From Acanthochlamys bracteata (Eukaryota > Streptophyta > Magnoliopsida > Pandanales > Velloziaceae): DNA of 64,000 nt. Numbering within the stretch: the first letter of the stretch is position 1; each line of letters opens with the position of its first letter. The translations under genes and the position numbers were made by a program. The notes under the pieces were generated by a model that was given only the letters and a program-made list of their open reading frames with translations, made no database searches and was not told where the DNA came from. The stretch is taken from NCBI GenBank assembly GCA_019914995.1, contig CM034126.1, positions 3,043,001-3,107,000 of the forward strand, given 5' to 3'. Below, piece after piece: positions 12,374 through 22,728 of this stretch.

Positions 12374-12952
12374 ATGCTAAGAAAAGGCTTCATTCTAATA
12401 GCTCTGGTGCATCTCTGCGCTTGCACGGCTGCGTCACGGCTGCACATCAACTTCATCAACTCCTCATGCATACAGACAAGCTACCCTGATCTCTGCGTGC
12501 AATCACTATCATCTTACGCGCCGGTAGTCCGTCACAGCTCGAAGCGGCTTGTTCATGCCGCTCTATCAATGAGCGCGGCCAAGGCACGGTCAGCATCAAC
12601 ATTCGTCGCGACGCTAACACAAGGTGGGCACAAAGTGAACGCGCGTGAGAGCGGCGCTATGCAGGACTGCATTCAAGTTGTCTCTGATTGTGGTGATAAG
12701 CTTGGGAAAGCCTGTGATGAGATATTTCTCATGGGTCACCCTGGCAGTGGTAGCTACAGTTACCACTTCAGCAACGCACTGACATGGGCGAGCGCCGCGC
12801 TCACTGATCTTGATACTTGCGTACAGAGCTTGGCGCAGGATCGTGCCGCTGGTGGACTCCGCCCAGCTGTTGCGGCAAAAGTTTTAGAAGTCGAGAATGT
12901 TACAAAAATCTCGCTCGCGTTACTCAACCGGGTAGCTGCCGGAAGGGATTAA
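12374..12952 (+). CDS. Secreted pectin methylesterase / invertase inhibitor
   Basis: Single exon, 192 aa, the usual size for this family. Residues 1-20 form a signal peptide (ILIALVHLCACTAA), so the product should enter the cell wall. The mature part has the PMEI four-helix-bundle signature: C32 and C41 (SSCIQTSYPDLC) form the first disulfide of the N-terminal hairpin, and the AMQDCIQVV and TWASAALTDLDTC segments place C99 and C149 as the likely second pair, with extra C106 and C114. Family members block pectin methylesterase, changing wall stiffness, or block cell-wall/vacuolar invertase; sequence alone does not say which. The GC content is visibly higher than the flanks. It has a clean TATA box and no close neighbour. 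Confidence 0.92.
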   Translation: MLRKGFILIALVHLCACTAASRLHINFINSSCIQTSYPDLCVQSLSSYAPVVRHSSKRLVHAALSMSAAKARSASTFVATLTQGGHKVNARESGAMQDCIQVVSDCGDKLGKACDEIFLMGHPGSGSYSYHFSNALTWASAALTDLDTCVQSLAQDRAAGGLRPAVAAKVLEVENVTKISLALLNRVAAGRD

Positions 12953-14689
12953 TTGACAAGTTTGAAGAAGGTATCACGGTGCTAGCTAGCTGTCTAATCT
13001 GGGTGATTTCCTTTCCGGGTTGTCTAAGGCTTTAAGCTAAACTACCTAGTAGTTGGTTGGTTTTTTGGTGTTGATAAATGTGTAGCTCTGCTATGTTTAT
13101 CTACACTTGGGTAATTAGACTTCAAATATGCGTGTAAAATGTACATGGATGATAACTAAGGTTGTATTATGTATAATATAACTGAATGTTTTTCCTATAA
13201 AACTGAAAGCAATTAATAACCTGTTTAATATTTTATATATATCACGAATATATGTAAATTTTGATTATTGCATATAGACATGGTTAGATTTCAAATTTCT
13301 CTTCTTTGTTATTGTAAGGATGGAGCTTTTATGCATGACTGATTGATCCACGTGTTTTTAGATATGATATGCGTTCCATTAGCTCCACTATTGAGTCCAC
13401 TAACGAATGTTATTGCAGCTTATCATCTCTCTATTGGAAATGTCGGTTGAGCGTTCCGGAACCATAAAACAGTTGCTTATGAAAAGCAGGGGAAGCAATT
13501 AATTACTCAAAAACATCAATTCCGTACCGATCATTCTCCGCTGTTACAGTAAATAACAGTGAGTTGTAGTACTTAATGCTTGTAGAAAACAATTTAAGGA
13601 AACATTTCAATGGCTCATGATCAGGTTTGAGCTGGCAGATCAATGAATTGCCAGCCAAAAAGAATAGGATCCGTTCTTAATGCTGCAGACTGCGACTTTA
13701 ATAAAAGAACTTGTGATCCACTTCAAGTTTCGAATATGGAATCACTTTGTTGAAGAAGACTTTAGAAGAGTTTGTGATCCTAATAACTCACGCCATCCTC
13801 ATTCCCGTGTTGAAAGAGAAGGCATGGAATGTGGGTGCTGTAGGGTTGATCGGTAGACAAAATCACCGCAATTTACGCGTATATATTAAAGATAAGAGAA
13901 GGAGAAGAGAAAAAAATTGTTTAAGTGTATCGATTCTTGTCAATGATCTGTCCCTTACCAAAGCAAGTATGGTATGATCACTGCACGCTGGCTACTCTTT
14001 CTTCGCAGTATTCAATTAAAGTGAATCAGTTTCACCAACTTATGTTGTTAATGGTAGAAAAAGGAATAGTTGATTTTTGGCTTTGGAGCAAAATCCACTG
14101 ACATGTAGTTGGGCATCGATTTCAAATTATAGGCTACTGATAAACATGGATTATATCTACAGAGTACAAATTTTTGATATATTCATCAAAGGCTGCACCT
14201 TTATTCGCTAGAAACGAGCAATTCGTAATGCTATTTAGTTGCTCGCATAAATTCCATTTGAATGTGCGCGGAAGAATTACATTTTTATACCGTTTGTTAT
14301 TAGTATATCAGCATTGGTAGTTTCGTTGATCAAACTGATTTTTGTTATTGGATTTCCTTACATAATCGTTAGATAAAGTATTAGGTTGATAAATCACTAT
14401 TTTCGATCTAATTGATATTGATCAAACAAGCTCATTATAAAATACTAATTATTGATCTAATTATTTATCTAACTATAGATATAAAAAGATATCTTAGATT
14501 TTCTTACAAAAGTTTATCTTAACCTCTTACTTTATCCTTCTAATCAATAATGTGAAGTCTTTATTTTCTGTGCACTCACTAATATATTTAAATAAAGTTT
14601 AAATTGAAAGACTATCCTTTCCTTTCTCTGTGCTTCATTACTATCTTCTTTTTAACTTGTCTTCCACTCATTATTATGCCATCCAAAGA
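12953..14689. other. Intergenic, no gene seen
   Basis: Downstream of the PMEI gene. The first ~250 bases are probably its 3'UTR. A 76-codon frame at 13747-13977 has no recognisable domain, and no splice partners were found. The right part is increasingly AT-rich. Confidence 0.4.
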
Positions 14690-14995
14690 GAACTTATTTA
14701 TTTCAGTTTTTCCGAACTCAATAGATTTTAAGATATACATTTTTGTATTTAGTTTTTTCAAACTCATCTCTAAGTTATATTTTACCAAATTCAATTCTAC
14801 ACTATTCAATTTTAGCAAACTCACTTTTTATAATACTGTGTTTCTAATTGTACAAAATTCAATCTTTTGAATAAAATTTTGATTCGAACTCTCTTTTTGC
14901 ATTTTAGCTTATCACGAACTCAAAAGAACTCACATTAATTCATTTTTATCGAATAAGTTTTATCGAACTCAATTTTATCAAACCTATTCTTTTTT
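14690..14995. repeat. Degenerate array of TTTTAxCAAACTCAA-like units
   Basis: Short related units follow one another, for example TTTTTTCAAACTCATC, TTTTACCAAATTCAATT, TTTTAGCAAACTCAC, TTTTATCGAATAAG, TTTTATCGAACTCAA and TTTTATCAAACC. Spacing is irregular (about 15-35 bp), so this is an old, decayed tandem array and not a microsatellite. Non-coding; it lies next to the foldback-like element at 15165. Confidence 0.4.
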
Positions 14996-15164
14996 GTAAT
15001 GAATTTAGAATTATTTTCAAAACTAATTGATAATGAGATGACTAAACTCAAATCTATAAAAATATTATTACAGAACTATTAGTAAGCAACACAGGACCCT
15101 ACCACATATTTTTCAGCTGAGCATTTTTTGTTAAGTAAATTAATGTGTGCTATTTGTTCTATAT

Positions 15165-15905
15165 TAAATTTGAATAAAACGAACTATCTATTGTAAAATA
15201 GAATGGCCTATTTATTCTAAAATGAAGCGGACAATTATTTTTAATTAGACGAGCTATCTGTCTTGAAATAAAGCGGACTATTTGTGTTAAAATAAAATAG
15301 ACTATAAAAATTCTGAATAAAGTGGATAATAAAATTAAATTTAGCCTATATACTAAGCCGATCCGATTCAAACTACTCTAATATTATGAGACATAGCAGA
15401 ATCATATTTTAAATGAAAGTAAGCACAAAAAGCCACCTAATCCACGGTCTATATTTTGTCAAGATCCTTCGATAGTCATTGTTGAAGAGCTTCATAAAAA
15501 CGATGACCATTATTGCAAATCTCAGAAATACACAACTGCGTTTGTAATCTTTAGAAAATTTTAGTTCTATATTTTTATAAATAGTTGTGAAATTATATTT
15601 ATAAAAATTTAATTTCACTTCTATTATTGTCAATTGATTTTGAAAATAATTTTAAATTCATCACATGATATCAGAACAGTCTGGATCAGATCAACTCAAA
15701 ATATGAACTAAATCTAAATTTGTTATGCATCTTATTTAAAAACTTTATGGTCTATTTTATTTTAAAATAAATAATCCGTTTTATTTTAGAGCAGATAGTC
15801 TATTTCACTTAAGATAACTATACTTTTTATTCTAGAGCAAGTAGCATTTTCATTATATGGCAAGTAGTGCGCTTCGTTAAAGAACAATTGGTCACTTTAT
15901 TATAG
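15165..15905. repeat. Foldback-like element with repeat-array arms
   Basis: The left arm (about 15165-15340) is a run of ~24-bp units of the type GCGGACTATTTGTGTTAAAATAAA. The right arm (about 15735-15905) is a run of the same unit in opposite orientation, for example TTTTATTTTAGAGCAGATAGTCTA. About six degenerate units can be counted per arm, around a ~400-bp unrelated centre. Inverted arms built from tandem units are the hallmark of foldback-type transposons. No coding capacity and no target duplication were seen. Confidence 0.5.
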
Positions 15906-17226
15906 CTGCATCACATCTTCAACCAAAAAACAAAAAGAATTGTTCCGTCAGAGTGCAGATGTTAAGAAAAAAAATATTTGAGCTTACTAATTTTATTACC
16001 AATTAATTTTGAAAAAATTTTAAATTCGTCGTACCTATAAGCTAAAACAAGTACTTAGACTCGCTGTATTTGGTCGAAACAGTAGATTTGATCAATGGAC
16101 TCATTTGAAACAGCCCTGGGCTTTCGGAAAATAGGAGAGCAGTCAACTAGGCAGCCCATGTAACTCATTACTATTCTGCCTGTGCTTCCGAATGCAGGAT
16201 CATTATTATTTTCTTCCAACAACCACACTTACTAGATAGATATACATGGGATAAATATCTCTACTACATACATAGATATTTGCATTGACTTGCTGGCAAC
16301 CTTAGTTGGTCGAGGATAATGAAAGATACTGGACGTTGTCTGAAACAACTTGAGTAGGGAAGAATCATCCCAAGTAAAAAGACCGTTTGTTGCTATCTTG
16401 AATTAATTAAGTGATTGAAGAGGACTAGTGATCATGATGATAATAACTACTATGACTTATTTAAACGTCAGGATCAGGAATTTGGCTCTATTGAATTGAG
16501 GAAATAGAAAGATTTACAAAAGGTTTCCGTCTGTTTTGGCTATTACTGTCAGCATTTTAACGTTGCCTCATTCTGTGGGAAAAAATCAATGAATTAGGAT
16601 TTCTATTTGCTTAAACAGTATGGACACAAGTTGGATGGCATCATATATTATCGTCTTTTTTGGACTACAAATTACAAAACAACAGAAAACAAACAGATTT
16701 GCACGTTTCTTTATATATGGAATTAATTTCACAAATTTTATTTTTGCTAATTAAAATACATTTTAAAAGAGACCGATTTTTGTATACATAAATTCTCCAT
16801 TTTCTGAAAAAACCAAGAGGTCTTTTCTGTTCAGTAAGGCTCAGCAATCTGTTTCTCCCAGGTAAAGTCCTTCACCCCGCGCTCATTTCTCTTGCCAGTC
16901 TCCACCCCTTTGTTATCACCAATTTCAGTTGTTCTTCATTTATATTTATTCAACCCAATTTGAACCGGTGAGTCCAGTGGCTGGACTCAGTAATCCAACA
17001 AGTTAACCACCCGTGACTTCAGTGACCCGGAAAGATTTTTGGGTTAATGTCCCGATCGAGTCCGCCACCACTGCCATTTTAAAAGCTTCCACATATGCTC
17101 TTTTCGTTACCTTCCGAATTTTAACCAGCTCTCATTGTCAATGCAGAATTCCCTTCACCTCCTCTTTCTTCTCCCACCACAATCAATCAACCATAATCAA
17201 ATCTACAACAGATTGATTCGGAAACA
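15906..17226. other. Intergenic and promoter of the UNC93-like gene
   Basis: No gene seen. From about 16860 the composition becomes less AT-rich and pyrimidine-rich (CCTCTTTCTTCTCCC near 17160), as in plant leaders. The UNC93-like leader probably lies within the last 100-300 bases. Confidence 0.4.
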
Positions 17227-18829
17227 ATGGGCTTGGGATCCAAACGAAAAGAAGCAGTAGAACGAACTGTTGTTGATGAAGAACGGCAGCAACAGAAGGT
17301 AGCACCCAAGGGTAACGGCAGTGGTGGAAGCTTTCGGTACAACTCACCGCTGGTGCAGGTTTGTTTGATTGGCTTGGTTTGCTTCTGTTGTCCGGGAATG
17401 TTTAACGCCCTCTCCGGCATGGGCGGTGGCGGTCAGGTTGATCATGATGCGGCAAACAATGCCAATACTGCTCTGTACACAACATTTGCCGTCTTCGGTG
17501 TGCTTGGCGGAGGAATCTATAATCTTTTTGGTCCAAGACTCACTCTGCTTGCCGGTTGTTCTACTTATATTCTCTATGCTGGTTCTTTCTTGTATTACAA
17601 CCATTACCACCACCAGTTGTTTGCAATCATTGCCGGATTGGTGCTTGGTGTCGGCGCTGGATTGTTGTGGGCGGCTGAAGGAGCGATCATGACTTCTTAC
17701 CCACCGCCGGATCGTAAAGGGATTTATATATCGATATTTTGGTCTATTTTTAACATGGGTGGTGTTATTGGTGGCCTGATTCCGTTCTTTCTCAATTACC
17801 ATAGAACCTCGGCGGTCTCTGTTAATGATGGAACTTACATCGCATTCATGGCGTTCATGTCTGCCGGCGCTTTGCTCTCCCTCGCCATTCTCCCTCCTTC
17901 CAAAGTTATAAGGTATTTAATCTGTTAAATAAGGTGCACGCTTTAATAGGAAAATATATCTTTGATGCGTTAGATTTTTGTTGATTTGAGTTAACAGGGA
18001 TGACGGAACGCGAGCGACGAACATGAAGTACTCGAGCGTGGGGGCGGAGGGAATGGAGATACTGAAGCTTTTTGGTAACTGGAAGATGCTTCTGATCGCG
18101 CCAGCGGCATGGGCAAGCAACTTCTTCTACACGTACCAGTTCAACAACGTGAATGGGCAACTGTTCACTCTCCGCACCAAGGGACTCAACAATGTCTTCT
18201 ACTGGGGAGCTCAGATGATCGGCTCTGCTGGAATCGGCTACATTCTGGATTTCAGTTTTCCCAGCAGGCGCAAGAGAGGATTTATTGGAATCGCAATTAT
18301 AGGAGTTCTTGGTACAGCAATCTGGGCTGGCGGGTTTGCTAACCAGTTAAGGTACACCGATGGGCAGTGGCCAAACAAATTGGATTTCAAGAATTCAGGC
18401 AAGGCATTCGCCGGACCTTTCGTGCTTTATTTCTGCTATGGATTGTTAGATGCAATGTTCCAGACACTTTGTTACTGGGTTATCGGAGCTCTAGCTGATG
18501 ATTCAGAAATTCTTAGCAGGTACGTGGGAAACCAAATCTTTACAAAATTTGTCGTTGTTATGATGAGTTGAATAAGAACGGAAGGATTGATCCATTCGTC
18601 TCTATTGATTGACAGGTATAGCGGGTTCTACAAAGGAGTGCAGAGCGCAGGAGCGGCAGTGGCGTGGCAGATAGACACGCACAACGTGCCATTAGTAACG
18701 CAGCTTATTGTTAACTGGGCGCTCACCACAGTCAGTTACCCCCTGCTTGCGTTACTTGTGGCACTTGCAGTCAAGGATCACAACAACAACAAGCCTGTTG
18801 ATTCAATGGAGGATGGACAATACAGTTGA
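17227..18829 (+). CDS. UNC93-like / MFS membrane protein
   Basis: Three exons: 17227-17912, 17998-18519 and 18616-18829, joined in phase 2 both times, giving 473 aa. The soluble N-terminus of ~35 residues is basic and acidic, followed by about eleven to twelve hydrophobic segments, beginning with VCLIGLVCFCCPGMFNALSG and ending SYPLLALLVALAVKD. The motif GMFNALSGMGGGGQ, the small-residue-rich LVLGVGAGLLWAAEGAIM and FYTYQFNNVNG are typical of the plant UNC93-like (DUF895) branch of the major facilitator superfamily. Animal UNC-93 is a regulator of a potassium channel; the substrate of most plant members is unknown. Second and third exons start straight after short introns of 85 and 96 bp. Intron 1 holds an in-frame stop, so it must be removed. 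Nothing looks broken. Confidence 0.92.
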
Positions 18830-19285
18830 AGAAGATAACTGCAGGAAAAATCATCATCAAAGTTGTTATGTGTACAATTGGAGTTAATGTGATGCATTCA
18901 TTGTTAGGTGTTCGAATTGTTCATAGCAACAAGTAAGATACAAATAACAAGTGAAAAAGATTAGTCTAATCCTTCTGAATGGAAAGAGCAAGGTTGTTCC
19001 CTTCATTTGTTACTTTTCGAGATTTCTTAAAAGTTGGGTAGTTTGGTTTGGAACCTCAGTACTTGATGATTTGATCTACAAAAATACCGAACCTCCTACT
19101 TGTACTAAATTCTTTTTCTAGCCAAGTATGTATTGTTTTGTTAATGAAGATATTATTAGCGTGAGAACATGCTGCAATGAGAAGTTGTATTAAAAATTCA
19201 TAATCATCAATCAGGTGGAGCATACGCAATTACACATCCGTAACTTCATACAGTCGCAAACTAGTAGAGAGAGTCTATCAACTTT
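18830..19285 (+). other. Short gap: 3'UTR of UNC93-like gene, upstream region
   Basis: About 450 bp between two + strand genes. It should carry the UNC93-like 3'UTR and the start of the next promoter. No other feature was seen. Confidence 0.5.
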
Positions 19286-19317
19286 TGGGCTTCTGAGCGG
19301 TGTCACTCTATTGGGCC
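19286..19317 (+). promoter_or_regulatory. Paired site II (TGGGCY) elements
   Basis: TGGGCT at 19286-19291 and TGGGCC at 19312-19317 lie 95-125 bp before the chosen ATG. Site II elements, usually in pairs, are bound by TCP factors and are enriched in plant promoters of ribosomal, respiratory-chain and other mitochondrial protein genes. The pair supports transcription starting downstream of 19320, and so the Met at 19412 over the in-frame Met at 19325. Confidence 0.55.
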
Positions 19318-19411
19318 GCAAATATTGGCCAAGCCTGTCCAATCACGAACTAGTGCTGATTTGCGCCTGAGCAGAACCTTCAGTTATCAGAAAATCAGTA
19401 CACAAGAAATA

Positions 19412-21527
19412 ATGTTATTTGCCAGCGGCGGTGGAGGTCGGCGATGGGGAGCGACGGTGGCATTGGCATTTGTGCGACATTTCTCAAGGAAGCGGGCGGA
19501 GGACGTGCGGCGGATTAACCCGAAGGTGCCACGCGAGGAGGCCAAGTCTCTCGCCCAGAACCTTTACGACATAATCAAAACTCATGGCCCCCTCACCGTC
19601 TCCGGCACTTGGAATCACGCCAAGGTCTTGTATTGCTTCCCTGCTTACATATAGTTTCCTATGGAGTTAGTTCTTTAACATTAATTGCTTTTGTTGTGCT
19701 TCTAGAGAAATTTCAGTTTGCCTTGATGTTCGATCAAATGCTTCGTCCCGGTTTGCTTTTCGAAATTCTAAACTCGGCTCTTTTTTGACACCGTTGTATG
19801 CGGATGATATCTGTTTGATGAATTGCGTTAATTTGTTTCTGCTTACTTTCTACTGGGTTGTGCATATTGGATTTGTAAGCAATGAGTAATGTCTTCAGTT
19901 CAGGTATGGGTGTGTTAACATATACTGCTTTTGCCAAACTTTTTCCGAGTAAGGTTGCTGTTTTATTTGATCTTTCTATGTTTCCATTTTCTGCTTCTTT
20001 GTTTGTGGCTTCTGGCCATTGGTCCGTGTGGATGTCCTCAGAGGTGTTTGATAATATGCTCTTTGTGTTCCACTACTTTACCAATTAAGATAACGGATAT
20101 GGTAGAATAGTGGCATTAGCTTTCTGACTATAAGTTTAGCTCAGCATAAGTTCGAAATGTTAGATTGATATGCAGTTCTGTATTCTGCAGACTCTTCATT
20201 GGAATGGTTTAGTATTTTGCTTCCTGACAACTTGATAAGTTATCTGAATTGTCTTATAAAGTATGCAAGGTTGGAGATAAGCTCGCAGGTGTCTTGTAAA
20301 GAAGCTGATAGATTTTGTAGCACCTAGCAAGCTCTTCTTACCTAATTTGTGAAAATGACTGTAATCAAGTGAAGTTTTGGAACCAATCTTGTTTAATATG
20401 TCAGTCTAAATTACACCATCCATTCCTTCATCTAGAGTTGCTCTGGTATATTATTTGAAAACCTCTGAGCTCTGTAGCTCCATTTGTCTAGTCCATTGTA
20501 CCCACTATCATCATGGGGTTTAGGAAGGGTTTTGACAAGAGATTGTGAAGATCCGACTCTGGATGAGAAAGTTATATGCTGGTAGAGAGAGAAAACGGAG
20601 GTGTGTGTTCCCAGTATTTTGTGATTTGGCTGTGGAAGATCACAACTTCCTTAATGTTGAGAAAGTGATTAAGCTTTGCTTAAATTAAGTTTATGTTAGG
20701 TATTGTAGTACAGTACTATCAAGGACAATGTTAAGATATATGCTATGTTCATAAAATGCTCCTAGAATTTAGCCATTACCTGTTGCAAGGTGAAAACGCA
20801 CAAATGCATCATATCTATATTGTATGCCAGACTAAGATTGCCACGTTATGTTGTGCTTGTTTTCCTGCCGTGATAAGTTCAGGAGCTTTTTTTTTTTTGT
20901 TTATTAATTTTCAACCATACCTATTTATCGATTTGACTAGCTAATGGAAGTTAGATTATGCAAAACTGAGATGAAGGCTATGCATGACTTTCCCGTGAAA
21001 TGTCCTTGTTAGTTTTGTGAAAGAATTAGATATGGCGCGGTCATAGTTAAGTAATAAATACTTAACCAGACAACTCTACTTTGACTTAACCATACAACTG
21101 TACTTTGACTTTAAGGTGTTCTATTGCTTAAATTTTCCTAATCTGAAATTAATTTGAGATATCCTACATTCGTACTGTGAAATTCTTTAGTATCTATAAG
21201 CATTTCCTTTATGTGGAAGAAAGAAGTCCCAACTCTTTTTTGAGTTGCTAATTTGGTGTTCTATTTCATTTGGAATAGGATGCTGGAATTAATGGACTGA
21301 ATAGCAAAACTCATATGAAGGTCTTGCTGAAGTGGATGAGAGGAAGGAATATGCTGAAGCTTTACTGCACACATGTTGGTTCTGCCAAGAAATTTCTACA
21401 CAAGACCCTTCCTGAAGAACCTGGAGCTGTTCAGCAAGATGACTCTCCTGCATCAGACCCCGATTCTCAAAAGCAAACGACAAAGAAGAGTAAAAAGATC
21501 AAGACTATTTATAAAAGGCTTACATAA
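19412..21527 (+). CDS. Small conserved plant protein, probably mitochondrial
   Basis: Two exons, 19412-19624 and 21279-21527, joined in phase 0 across a 1.65-kb intron, giving 153 aa. The N-terminus (MLFASGGGGRRWGATVALAFVRHFSRKRAEDVRR) is basic, hydroxylated and acid-poor, with an RHFS segment like a mitochondrial processing site. Next comes a helical region, SLAQNLYDIIKTHGPLTVSG, then TWNHAKDAGINGLNSKTHMKVLLKWMRGRNMLKL, which resembles a small winged-helix domain. The tail is acidic and then lysine-rich. I do not recognise a named family. The targeting-like start, the basic tail and site II promoter elements would fit a mitochondrial ribosome or gene-expression factor, but that is inference. 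An in-frame Met at 19325 would add 29 residues; it probably lies too close to the promoter. Confidence 0.72.
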
Positions 21528-22728
21528 TGAGAATTTGCACTTGCAGCTTCTATTTCTGCATTTGGTTTCCTAGCATAGGAGGTATCTACACTTAATGCAG
21601 AAAATACAAATTTGTCAGATGTTGTTGTGATGATTATTGTTATGACTTGCATGTTAGGCTAACTATTAAGCAAGTCCTTCACTTTAAGGGTCCTTTTCGC
21701 CAAAGGGCACTTCCTTTGTCATCCCTAAAACCGAACGTGTTATATGATTATGATGACAAGTACTGGCTTAGGAGTTCCATTAAAGATGTAATTCTGTAAC
21801 TGCAAGTTCCTTGAATTTGGAATCAATTGGTACCTCTTAGCAAGTGCAAATTACAAGTCCAATCTGCTATGCATTTCTTGTGCTAGCTGAAAACCAAATC
21901 CAAAAGTGGTTTTTGTGATTTTTACTTTGAGAATTAGCACCAATAAGTGTTGTTTTAAACTTGGAATCCATTGAAAAACTTTGAAATGCTCAGCAGACGT
22001 CCTAGTGAAGCAAAACCTTCCCTGCTGCATCTGCTGCAACAGGTCTGGCAGGCTAACAAATGTATACGAAGCTTACGTTGTTTGTTTACGGAAACCTGTG
22101 GAATCCAATTTGCAGTTTCCAACATTGTTGATGCAGTTGCCTGTAGGTCCTTCTACCTCCAGCGGTGCAAAATAAAATAAACTAGGTAGAGGCTGTAAAG
22201 AATGTACTTTCAGCAACACGAATTTTGTGCACCCTTATAGTTTATAGTGGAGCCTGTGAATCTCTCTGGATTCAAACATTGTTTATATCTGTAACCATTG
22301 AATTTTTTAACTGATATTAGTATCCGTACTAAAATGCATCTTACAGAAAAGAAACATCACTAACAACCAACCATCTTTTTTTTCTGCTTTTTGTTGTGAT
22401 ACCTTTTCAAAGAACTGTAAAATTTATCCACCTACAAGAATGAAGAACACTCGATCTTAAATCTCAATTAATTTCCACTTATCTACCTTACAAAGTTACA
22501 ATCATTCACTTCTATCCAAAAGAGTTATTGCCTTAATTGTACATAAAGCTCTGAGCTCAACTGCTCATCATACTCAAAGTAAAATAACAACTTGTCAAAT
22601 CCCAAAAAACAAAAAAAAAAATTGTAAGAATACAACAAACTGCATTTGCATATAGAAATATAAGGAGAAAATGATACACAGAAGGTATGGAACAAAGAAT
22701 GTACAAACAATCGTACAAAATGCATATA
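21528..22728. other. Convergent gene gap holding two 3'UTRs
   Basis: The + strand gene ends at 21527 and the - strand U-box gene ends at 22729, so this 1.2 kb should hold both 3'UTRs and little else. Frames near 21971-22180 have no recognisable product. Confidence 0.45.

Noticed and set aside
13631-13655. Perfect 7-bp hairpin GCTGGCA...TGCCAGC, considered as a microRNA precursor
   Set aside because: The stem is far too short for a plant microRNA precursor and no known mature microRNA sequence is present.
13747-13977. 76-codon frame in the gap after the PMEI gene
   Set aside because: Weak start context, no domain and an unremarkable composition; likely a chance frame.
19325-19411. Upstream in-frame Met for the small mitochondrial-type protein
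   Set aside because: It lies 8 bp after a site II element, so it is probably in or before the core promoter; the Met at 19412 gives a normal presequence.
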